From: Deltaproteobacteria bacterium
GTDB taxonomy: Bacteria; Desulfobacterota; Desulfarculia; Adiutricales; Adiutricaceae
Direction: 5' to 3'
Assembly (NCBI GenBank): GCA_031257955.1
Contig: JAIRNQ010000120.1
Location: forward strand, 1-6,023
Length of the DNA stretch: 6,023 bases
Shown here: piece after piece, positions 1 to 5,300 of the stretch
Position numbering within the stretch: the first letter of the stretch is position 1
Layout: each line of letters starts with the position of its first letter
Notes under the pieces: generated by a model
What the model saw: only the letters and a program-made list of their open reading frames with translations
Database searches by the model: none
Told to the model about the DNA's origin: nothing
Made by a program: the position numbers and the translations under genes

Positions 1-60
1 CTTATGTGCCCCGACCCCACGGGTTCCGACCCTATGTGCCCCGACCCCACGGGCAACCCC
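1..60. repeat. 30-bp direct repeat, two copies at the left edge
   Basis: Two copies with a 30-bp period. The 21 bases at 3-23 are repeated exactly at 33-53 (core TGTGCCCCGACCCCACGGG). The rest of the unit differs. The array may continue to the left of the window. In the frame open here it encodes MCPDPTG twice. The same 30-bp period recurs inside phnH and after it. Confidence 0.8.
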
Positions 61-169
61 TTTTCCCAAAACGGAAAAGGCCAAGCCGTAAGCGACAATC
101 AACTGACCGGCGACCCCAAAGGCCTCCACCAAGCCTCATTCCCCGACCCGCGTCGCGACCCGCCTAGCT

Positions 170-192
170 ACTATCGTCGTGACGAACATAGT
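170..192. promoter_or_regulatory. Imperfect dyad upstream of phnG, possible operator
   Basis: An imperfect palindrome is centred on base 181: ACTATcgTCGT, a central G, then ACGAacATAGT. Nine of the eleven pairs match. The one-base centre rules out an RNA hairpin and suggests a protein-binding dyad. A second small perfect dyad, CCGA-CTA-TCGG, lies at 194-204. Both sit 110-145 bases before phnG, where a regulator of the operon could bind. Short dyads arise by chance, so this is only a candidate. Confidence 0.2.
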
Positions 193-314
193 TCCGACTA
201 TCGGGACAATCTTGTGGACTTTCGCCGCGACAATCCCCTGCGGGGCGGGCTGGCTGGAACTCTCGCGCATTCGCTCAAATAGTCAAAATTCTATAAAGGA
301 AACCGATAACCCTT

Positions 315-770
315 ATGCCGTCGACCGAACCCGTCCTGGAGCGAAAACGCCTCATGCGGGCCCTAGCCCTGGGCCGTGAAGATAGACTCATAGAACTAAT
401 GGGCCAGCTGGGCGATCTGCCGCCTTTTGAGTATCTGCGAAAACCCCAAAAGGGCCTCGTTATGGTCAAAGCCAGAGCCGACGCCCACAACGCCCCCTTC
501 AACCTGGGCGAAGCCCTGGCCACCCGCTGCTCCCTAAGCGTCAACGGAAACGTGGGCCACGCCTATGTTTTGGGCGACGAGCCTACCAAGTGCTTGGCCG
601 CCGCCTTGGCCGACGCCCTGGCCCAAGACCCCGACTATCGACCGGCCATCGAGCAAATCGCCCTGGCCCTGGAAATGGATCTGGCCCGAGAAAGAGCGGC
701 CAAACTGGAAAAGATCCAAAAAACCAAGGTTGAGTTTTTCACCCTGGTCAGGGGGGAAGATGCCGACTAA
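315..770 (+). CDS. phnG: PhnG, C-P lyase core complex subunit
   Basis: Encodes 151 residues, almost exactly the length of E. coli PhnG (150). Seen in the sequence: the C-terminal VEFFTLVRGED matches the E. coli VDFFTMVRGDN ending, and GHAYVLG corresponds to GYSWVLG. In the known pathway PhnG is a small cytoplasmic subunit of the PhnGHIJ core complex, and it helps PhnI attach the phosphonate to C1 of the ATP ribose with release of adenine. It is the only complete Phn protein here without a low-complexity addition. The start at 315 is the first ATG in the frame; an AAGGA at 296-300 is a plausible but rather distant ribosome site (14 bases). The stop overlaps the start of phnH by 11 bases, which suggests translational coupling. 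Identification is firm; the start is likely. Confidence 0.95.
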   Translation: MPSTEPVLERKRLMRALALGREDRLIELMGQLGDLPPFEYLRKPQKGLVMVKARADAHNAPFNLGEALATRCSLSVNGNVGHAYVLGDEPTKCLAAALADALAQDPDYRPAIEQIALALEMDLARERAAKLEKIQKTKVEFFTLVRGEDAD

Positions 771-1551
771 CCTACCCCAACCGTCCCAGTCCCAGGCCCA
801 TCGGTCCCAGGACCATCGGGCCCAAGCCCAGCGGTCCCAGGACCATCGGGCCCAAGCCCAGCGCCAAGGCCCGGCCCAATCCAAAACTTTGGCCAAGGCG
901 CCCACCGAAATACCGAACGTCGCCGCCTTCGGTTCGGGCGCGCCAATCAAACCCGGCCCCGGCTTTAACGATTACCCCATGGACAGCCAAGCCGTTTTTC
1001 GCCTGGCCCTTGAGGCCATGTCCAAACCGGCCCAAGCCATCCCCTTCGACTTTGGGGCCCTCTTTAAAACCGCGCCGCCCCTTCCACGGGCGGTGGCCGC
1101 GCTGGCCCTGACCCTGGCCGACCATCTGACCCCGGTCTGGCTGTCGCCTTCCTTCGCCGCCACTGAAAATTTTATGGTTTTTCACACTTCCGCCCCGATA
1201 GTCCGAGACCCCGAAAAAGCCGCCCTCGTCCTGGCCGCCTCCCAAAGCGAGCTTCCGCCCCTTAGCCTCCTAAGCCAAGGCGACCCCAGATACCCCGACC
1301 GCTCGGCCACGATCGTCCTGGCCGGCGTCCTGGACGACCCATCCCCGGGCTTGTCCCTTTTGGCCTCCGGCCCGGGACTGGCCGAGGAAATCATCTTCGA
1401 GGGCCATGGCCTGACCGAGGCTTTCGTCGACCAGTGGGCCCTAAACCGTGCCTCTTACCCCTTAGGCCTGGACGTTATCCTGGCGGGGAATGCCAGCCTG
1501 GCCGGCCTTCCCCGCTCGCTCGCCCTAAAGCCCAAGGACGGCCGAGCCTAA
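760..1551 (+). CDS. phnH: PhnH, C-P lyase core complex subunit with repeat-bearing N-terminal tail
   Basis: Encodes 263 residues against 194 in E. coli. From about residue 63 it follows PhnH closely: FRLALEAMSKP matches FRRLLKAMSEP, LALTLADHLTPVWLS matches VLLTLADNDTPVWLS, FHTSAPIV matches FHTNAPLV, and YPLGLDVILA matches FPLGIDLILT. PhnH is known to adopt a PLP-transferase-like fold without the cofactor and to sit at the periphery of the core complex, where it is needed for the ATP-phosphonate coupling step. The ATG at 760 lies inside the end of phnG behind a G-rich run (750-759). The frame is open further upstream, but only inside phnG, so 760 is preferred. The extra first 62 residues are rich in Gln, Ser, Arg, His and Ala and hold an exact 10-residue duplication (RSQDHRAQAQ, residues 15-34). 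An internal start, perhaps the ATG at 979, would cut into the conserved N-terminus. Confidence 0.93.
   Translation: MPTNLPQPSQSQAHRSQDHRAQAQRSQDHRAQAQRQGPAQSKTLAKAPTEIPNVAAFGSGAPIKPGPGFNDYPMDSQAVFRLALEAMSKPAQAIPFDFGALFKTAPPLPRAVAALALTLADHLTPVWLSPSFAATENFMVFHTSAPIVRDPEKAALVLAASQSELPPLSLLSQGDPRYPDRSATIVLAGVLDDPSPGLSLLASGPGLAEEIIFEGHGLTEAFVDQWALNRASYPLGLDVILAGNASLAGLPRSLALKPKDGRA
802..861 (+). repeat. Perfect 30-bp tandem duplication in phnH
   Basis: Bases 802-831 are repeated without change at 832-861. The unit starts CGGTCCCAGGACCATCGGGC and encodes RSQDHRAQAQ. Related, diverged sequence (GTCCCAGTCCCAGGCCCAT) lies just before it at 783-801. Perfect identity at the base level, including third codon positions, points to a recent duplication. 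Because the unit is 30 bp, copy-number change would not shift the reading frame. Confidence 0.95.
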
Positions 1552-1700
1552 TCCGATCCGGGTTAAGCCCTTGCTCCCAAACCCGGCCAGGCAAATATCG
1601 GTTAGCCAAAATCCGATCGGGGCCAATCCCTTTACCCCAAACGCGGCCAAGCATAATCACTTTCGCCCAAACCTAACCTGGCATATTCCGGTTAGCCATG
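1541..1700. repeat. Degenerate 30-bp tandem array, end of phnH into the intergenic gap
   Basis: Five 30-bp units begin at 1541, 1571, 1601, 1631 and 1661, with a partial sixth at 1691. Units 1 and 3 share ATCCGATC and end in CCC; units 2, 4 and 5 share a CCCAAAC core. Best pairs are about two thirds identical by eye, and GTTAGCC at 1601 returns at 1691. The first unit covers the last three codons and stop of phnH, so the array starts in coding DNA and continues beyond it. One forward frame is open across it to 1676 and reads as 10-residue repeats around IRSG and QTRP, but nothing else suggests that frame is used. Confidence 0.7.
1558..1586 (+). other. Stem-loop just after phnH
   Basis: CCGGGTT at 1558-1564 pairs perfectly with AACCCGG at 1580-1586, leaving a 15-base loop, seven bases after the phnH stop. 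No T-run follows, so it is not a standard intrinsic terminator. It could protect the 3' end of a phnGH transcript or be a by-product of the repeat array. Confidence 0.3.
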
Positions 1701-1704
1701 CGGT

Positions 1705-1775
1705 ATCGATGATTTTACGCTTTAATCACAACCGGCTAAAACTTATTTAACTTAACGGGTCTATGATTTTAGCGT
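1705..1775 (+). promoter_or_regulatory. AT-rich island before phnI, candidate internal promoter or operator
   Basis: This is the most AT-rich stretch in an otherwise GC-rich window. It holds ATGATTTTACGC at 1709-1720 and the near copy ATGATTTTAGCG at 1763-1774. It also holds an inverted pair, GCTAAAA at 1735-1741 and TTTTAGC at 1767-1773. TATGAT at 1762-1767 resembles a -10 hexamer, but no good -35 lies at the usual distance. The repeats could bind a regulator controlling phnIJKL separately from phnGH. That is inference. Confidence 0.3.
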
Positions 1776-1785
1776 AGCCCAACCC

Positions 1786-1818
1786 AGAGGTAAAGGGAAT
1801 CCGCGAGGGAAGCGAGGA
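1786..1818 (+). promoter_or_regulatory. Ribosome-binding leader of phnI with several Shine-Dalgarno-like cores
   Basis: Four purine-rich cores stand in a row: AGAGG (1786-1790), AAAGGGA (1792-1798), GAGGGA (1805-1810) and GAGGA (1814-1818). The last is four bases from the ATG at 1823 and the third twelve bases from it. The leader supports 1823 as the start and suggests strong initiation of phnI. Confidence 0.55.
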
Positions 1819-1822
1819 TTTA

Positions 1823-3124
1823 ATGTACGTAGCCGTTAAAGGCGGACAGAAGGCCATAAGCGAGGCCCATAAATTACTGGACGAGACCAGACGCGGCGAT
1901 CCAAGCGTGCCCGAGCTTAGTTTGGAACAAATTAAGAGCCAGCTTTCGTTATCGGTCGATCGTGTCCAAGCCGAAGGGTCGCTCTACGCCCCTAACCTTG
2001 CCGCCTTGGCCGTGAAGCAAGCCAAAGGCGATCTGGTCGAGGCCATCTTTCTTCTGAGGGCGGCCCGAGCCAGTCTCAAACGCTTTGGCTACTCCGAGCC
2101 CGTCGAGACCGCCGCTATGCGCCCGGAAAGGCGCGTCTCCGCGACCTTCAAGGACATCCCCGGTGGGCAGATATTGGGCCCGACCTTCGACTATACCCAC
2201 CGACTCCTCAAGCGCTCCCTCATGGACCACGACCACGGGCTTGAAACCTATGGCTCTGGTACCCCAAGCTTCTACCCTCAGGCCTCTGAGCCCAAGGGCT
2301 ATGACCAAACCGAGCCACCCGCCGGTAAGCCTACCAGTCAGGCCATAGGTCGGGCAACCAGCCGGGCCGCCAGCCGTCAAAACGGCGAAGGCATACGAAA
2401 CTTCGTTCAGGGGCCATCACCCAACCCAACGGACGAAGAGGCACCCTCGGTCTCTCCCCAGGCCCCTCCCCGAGCCGGGGAGCTGATCGGGGCGGCCACT
2501 TTCTTGGAGCGGGAAGGCATGCTGGAAAGCGTGGAAAGCCAGTCGGACGAAAGAGAATCTTTTGACATCACTCGGCAGCCCCTGGAAGTGCCCCTGGGCC
2601 GTTCCGGACGGCTTCAGTCCCTGGCCCGGGCCGACGAGGGTTTTTTGCTGGCCTTGGCTTACTCATCGCAGCGGGGCTTCGGTTCGGTCCACCCATTCGT
2701 GGCCGAGCTCAGGTTAGGGCCGGTAGAAGTTGAGTTCATGGCCCCGGAGATAGGTTTGGCCATAACCATTGGCGAGATTGAAGTCACCGAATGCCAGACG
2801 GCCAACCAGTTTAAAGGCGGCGGGGGCAAGCCGCCCATGTTCACCCGGGGCTATGGGCTTACCTTTGGGCACAACGAACGTAAGGCCCTGTCGATGGCCA
2901 TAGTCGACCGAGCCCTGAGATCCCGAGAGCTGGGCGAGGCCATCAAGGGTCCGGCCCAAAACGAAGAGTTCGTCCTCTACCACGGCGACAACGTCGAAGC
3001 CTCCGGTTTCGTCTCCCACATCAAACTACCACACTACGTGGATTTCCAGGCCGAGCTTTCCATGCTCAGGGAAATGCGTCAAAAGTTCGACCAAGATCGG
3101 GAAACCCCGGAAGACCAAAAATGA
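1823..3124 (+). CDS. phnI: PhnI, C-P lyase core complex nucleosidase subunit with internal insert
   Basis: Encodes 433 residues against 354 in E. coli. The N-terminus MYVAVKGGQKAI matches E. coli MYVAVKGGEKAI, which fixes the start. Later matches include KDIPGGQILGPTFDYTHRLL, DEGFLLALAYSSQRGFG, FTRGYGLTFG and GPAQNEEFVL. PhnI is the catalytic nucleosidase that exchanges the adenine of ATP for the phosphonate, with PhnG, PhnH and PhnL. The conserved SHIKLPHYVDFQ carries His399 and His404, equivalent to the E. coli His328/His333 pair near the PhnI-PhnJ active-site interface. The 71-residue shift at this pair comes from an extra polar, Pro/Ser/Ala/Arg-rich segment at about residues 147-218 (with SRAASR and PSPNPTDEEAP). 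Another eight residues extend the C-terminus. The gene is 271 bp after phnH and overlaps phnJ by ATGA, indicating coupling. Confidence 0.96.
   Translation: MYVAVKGGQKAISEAHKLLDETRRGDPSVPELSLEQIKSQLSLSVDRVQAEGSLYAPNLAALAVKQAKGDLVEAIFLLRAARASLKRFGYSEPVETAAMRPERRVSATFKDIPGGQILGPTFDYTHRLLKRSLMDHDHGLETYGSGTPSFYPQASEPKGYDQTEPPAGKPTSQAIGRATSRAASRQNGEGIRNFVQGPSPNPTDEEAPSVSPQAPPRAGELIGAATFLEREGMLESVESQSDERESFDITRQPLEVPLGRSGRLQSLARADEGFLLALAYSSQRGFGSVHPFVAELRLGPVEVEFMAPEIGLAITIGEIEVTECQTANQFKGGGGKPPMFTRGYGLTFGHNERKALSMAIVDRALRSRELGEAIKGPAQNEEFVLYHGDNVEASGFVSHIKLPHYVDFQAELSMLREMRQKFDQDRETPEDQK
3109..3113 (+). promoter_or_regulatory. Shine-Dalgarno site supporting the upstream phnJ start
   Basis: GGAAG lies seven bases before the ATG at 3121, inside the end of phnI. 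With the ATGA overlap it favours translation from 3121, so the repeat-rich N-terminal tail of PhnJ should be part of the protein. Confidence 0.55.
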
Positions 3125-4386
3125 AAGCCACTCCCAAAGCCAAGCCCTCAGATCTTCCAGATACTTCCGGCGGGCCACTTCCCATGGAACCCCCATCGGT
3201 TTACCCCGAGGATACCGCCAAGGTTAGGCCCGAAACGAACCCCAACCCCAAGGATAGCGCCAAAGTTTGGCCCAAAACGACCCCCAGCCCCAAGGATAGC
3301 GCCAAGGTTTGGCCCAAAACGAACCCCAACCCCAAGGATAGCGCCAAGGTTTTGCCCAAAACGAACCCCAGCCCCAAGGATAGCGCCAAAGTTTTGCCCG
3401 AAACGAACCCCAGCCCCAAGGATAGCGCCAAGGTTTTACCCAAAACGACCATCGACTCTGGGTTGGAGCAAGGTGGCAGTATTGAGTCTATACTTAAAAA
3501 CCAAGTTGTTGACGCCTTGCGGAGCCAAGCCGGGGAATACAATTTCGCTTACCTTGACGAGGACACCAAACGGGAGATTCGCCGGGCCTTACTTAAGGCC
3601 GTGGCCATACCCGGTTACCAGGTGCCCTTCGCCGGTCGCGAAATGCCCATGCCCTATGGCTGGGGCACGGGCGGCATCCAGGTCACCGCCTCGATCATAG
3701 GCCCCACCGACACCCTAAAGGTAATCGATCAAGGATCGGACGACACCACCAACGCCGTATCCATTAGGGCTTTTTTTGAGACCTTGACCGGGGTCGCCAC
3801 CACCACCCAAACCGCCGAGGCCACGATCATCCAGACTAGGCACAGGATCCCCGAGACTCACTTGACCGATGGGCAAATCATGGTCTATCAGGTTCCCCTC
3901 CCTGAGCCCATGCGCCAGTTGGAGCCCAGCGAGCCGGAAACCAGGAGCCTTCACGGTCTATTCGAGTACGGACTCATGTATTTAAAGCTATACGAGGATA
4001 TCACCAAACACAAGGAAATAACCATCAGCTACGACTACCCGGTGATGGTGGCCGACCGTTACGCCATGAGTCCCTCGCCCATACCCCGCTTCGACAATCC
4101 CAAACTTAACGACTCCAAGGCCCTGCACCTCTTTGGGGCCGGTCGGGAAAGAAGGGTCTACGCCATTCCGCCCCACACCAAGGTTAAAAGCTTTGACTTT
4201 AGCGACCACCCCTTCCGGACCCAGAGCTGGGCCCAAAGCTGCGCGATTTGCGGGGCAACAGACTCTTACCTGGACGAGATAGTTCAAGACGACCAAGGGG
4301 GCAGGATGTTCGTCTGCTCCGACTCCGACCACTGCCAAAAGCGGTGCCAAGCCGCCGCTTTGCCGGACAAGAAAAACCATGATTAA
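3121..4386 (+). CDS. phnJ: PhnJ, radical-SAM C-P lyase with 133-residue repeat tail
   Basis: Encodes 421 residues against 281 in E. coli. From about residue 137 it matches E. coli PhnJ closely (YNFAYLDE, KAVAIPGYQVPF, REMPMPYGWGTGGIQ, KVIDQGSDDTTNAVSIR, TRHRIPET, PSPIPRFDNPK). PhnJ cleaves the C-P bond of 5-phosphoribosyl-1-phosphonate using SAM and a [4Fe-4S] cluster, giving the ribose cyclic phosphate and a hydrocarbon. Cys374, Cys377 and Cys399 fit the cluster ligands (E. coli 241, 244, 266). Cys405 fits the thiyl-radical cysteine (272) and Gly165 the glycyl radical site (32). All five are offset by exactly 133, so these sites align with no net gap. Residues 1-133 are extra, and residues 35-110 are 14-residue repeats such as VLPKTNPSPKDSAK. 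A start near the TTG at about 3460 cannot be excluded, but the ATGA overlap with phnI and the GGAAG favour 3121. The gene overlaps phnK by eight bases. Confidence 0.96.
   Translation: MKATPKAKPSDLPDTSGGPLPMEPPSVYPEDTAKVRPETNPNPKDSAKVWPKTTPSPKDSAKVWPKTNPNPKDSAKVLPKTNPSPKDSAKVLPETNPSPKDSAKVLPKTTIDSGLEQGGSIESILKNQVVDALRSQAGEYNFAYLDEDTKREIRRALLKAVAIPGYQVPFAGREMPMPYGWGTGGIQVTASIIGPTDTLKVIDQGSDDTTNAVSIRAFFETLTGVATTTQTAEATIIQTRHRIPETHLTDGQIMVYQVPLPEPMRQLEPSEPETRSLHGLFEYGLMYLKLYEDITKHKEITISYDYPVMVADRYAMSPSPIPRFDNPKLNDSKALHLFGAGRERRVYAIPPHTKVKSFDFSDHPFRTQSWAQSCAICGATDSYLDEIVQDDQGGRMFVCSDSDHCQKRCQAAALPDKKNHD
3211..3450 (+). repeat. 42-bp tandem repeat array in the 5' part of phnJ
   Basis: Five full 42-bp units start at 3223, 3265, 3307, 3349 and 3391. 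A 12-base fragment precedes them (3211-3222) and an 18-base fragment follows (3433-3450). Each unit encodes V-x-P-K/E-T-N/T-P-N/S-PKDSAK. Units differ at only a few bases, for example gttTgg versus gtttTg and aac versus agc. Near identity at silent positions implies recent amplification. The Lys/Pro/Ser-rich unit predicts a disordered, positively charged tail. Confidence 0.95.
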
Positions 4387-5218
4387 CGGCCAACAAATCA
4401 AGCACTCCCCCCAAACCCCTTACGTCCCGCCGAAAAGCGTGACCGAAGATCTTCCGCTCATGCGGGCCGAGGGCCTGACCCATTACTACGGGAGCAAACT
4501 GGGTTGCCGGGAGGTGTCTTTTGAGGTCTATCCCGGCGAGATCTTGGGCTTGGTCGGCGAGTCCGGAAGCGGTAAAACCACGGTCCTAAAGCTTATCTCC
4601 GGCCAGATGGCCCCGCGCTCCGGAACCGTCCTCTACCGGGACGCCACCGGCGAGGAACTGGACCTCCATCTATTGTCCGAAGGCCGCCGGAGGCTTCTAC
4701 TTCGAACGGAACTGGGCTTCGTCCACCAAAACCCCCGTGACGGTTTGAACATGAACGTTAGCGCCGGCGCCAACATTGCCGACCGACTCCTCTCCGGTGG
4801 CCTTCGCGTCTATGGCCAAGCCCGAAGCCGGGCCGGCGATTGGCTAACCAGAGTAGAAATTGCCTCCGAGAGGCTAGACGATCGTCCAGGCCAATACTCG
4901 GGTGGCATGCTCCAAAGGCTCCAGATCGCCAGGAACCTGGTGACCTCTCCCAGGCTGGTTTTCCTCGACGAACCAACTGGCGGTCTGGACGTTTCGGTCC
5001 AGGCCAAACTGCTGGACCTCATTCGCAACCTGGCCGGAACCCTAAAGCTGGCCGCGGTTCTGGTCACCCACGATCTGGCCGTGGCCAGACTTCTGAGCCA
5101 GAGACTGTTGGTAATGAAAGAAGGCCGGATCGTCGAATCCGGCCTGACCGATCGGGTCCTGGACGATCCCCAAGACCCCTATACCCAACTGCTTGTTTCA
5201 TCGACGCTTGAGGCTTAA
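4379..5218 (+). CDS. phnK: PhnK, ABC-type ATPase of the C-P lyase complex
   Basis: Encodes 279 residues against 252 in E. coli. All ABC motifs are present: Walker A GESGSGKT (60-67), Q-loop Gln117 in FVHQNPRDGL, signature SGGMLQ (174-179), Walker B LVFLDEP (193-199) and the H-loop His231 in VTHDL. The C-terminal ESGLTDRVLDDPQDPYTQLL is nearly the E. coli sequence and sets it apart from oligopeptide-transport ATPases, its closest relatives. No transport permease is nearby. In known structures a PhnK dimer docks on PhnJ, and ATP hydrolysis is thought to open the core complex rather than drive import. The first 21 or so residues (Gln/Pro/Lys-rich) are extra relative to E. coli. The ATG at 4379 overlaps phnJ by eight bases. 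The next ATG (4460, residue 28) would cut into the first beta strand, so 4379 is preferred. Confidence 0.96.
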   Translation: MINGQQIKHSPQTPYVPPKSVTEDLPLMRAEGLTHYYGSKLGCREVSFEVYPGEILGLVGESGSGKTTVLKLISGQMAPRSGTVLYRDATGEELDLHLLSEGRRRLLLRTELGFVHQNPRDGLNMNVSAGANIADRLLSGGLRVYGQARSRAGDWLTRVEIASERLDDRPGQYSGGMLQRLQIARNLVTSPRLVFLDEPTGGLDVSVQAKLLDLIRNLAGTLKLAAVLVTHDLAVARLLSQRLLVMKEGRIVESGLTDRVLDDPQDPYTQLLVSSTLEA

Positions 5219-5252
5219 CGCTCCAATCGCCAAACTATACCAAAGATTCGTC

Positions 5253-5266
5253 GGGCCCGGAGGCCC
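5253..5266 (+). other. Short GC-rich hairpin between phnK and phnL
   Basis: GGGCC at 5253-5257 and GGCCC at 5262-5266 form a five-pair stem with a CGGA loop, in the 82-base spacer after phnK. A CCCGGG palindrome follows at 5273-5278. There is no T-run, so termination is unlikely; a role in transcript processing or translation of phnL is possible but unproven. Confidence 0.25.
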
Positions 5267-5300
5267 AAAGATCCCGGGCGCCAAAACGCCATAGACCCAA

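Larger units (their letters stand above)
1..314 (+). other. Upstream region of the phn operon, with an uncertain open frame to 282
   Basis: No recognisable gene lies here. The frame beginning at base 1 stays open from the window edge to a TAG at 280-282, so it could be the C-terminal tail of an upstream gene. Its peptide is low in complexity: two copies of MCPDPTG, then several short Arg-Arg-Asp or Tyr-Arg-Asp clusters (for example PRRD, YYRRD, DYRD, FRRD). The third codon positions are fairly GC-rich, as in the phn genes, but the other two forward frames are also open at the left edge (to about 91 and 166), so this is weak support. The phn proteins downstream carry similar low-complexity additions, which makes a coding tail conceivable. 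It may equally be non-coding leader DNA. No Pho box of the E. coli PhoB type was found. Confidence 0.3.

Noticed and set aside
292..297. TATAAA as a -10 promoter element for phnG
   Set aside because: It overlaps the AAGGA ribosome site; a transcript starting from it would lack that site, and no -35 is visible.
772..1245. Minus-strand open frame with repeated LGPMVLG-like peptides
   Set aside because: It is the mirror of phnH and its 30-bp repeat; the plus-strand protein is clearly homologous to PhnH.
1558..1586. Intrinsic terminator after phnH
   Set aside because: The stem is only seven pairs with a 15-base loop and no T-run.
1434..1676. Open frame across the end of phnH and the intergenic repeats
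   Set aside because: Most of it lies in another frame of phnH. The remainder reflects the 30-bp periodicity, which keeps any stop-free frame open.
1541..1700. CRISPR array
   Set aside because: The units are degenerate, directly adjacent and without unique spacers, so this is a tandem repeat.
3201..3542. Minus-strand open frame with GKTLALSLGLGFV repeats
   Set aside because: The repeats are the antisense reading of the 42-bp phnJ array. GKT resembles part of a Walker motif only by chance.
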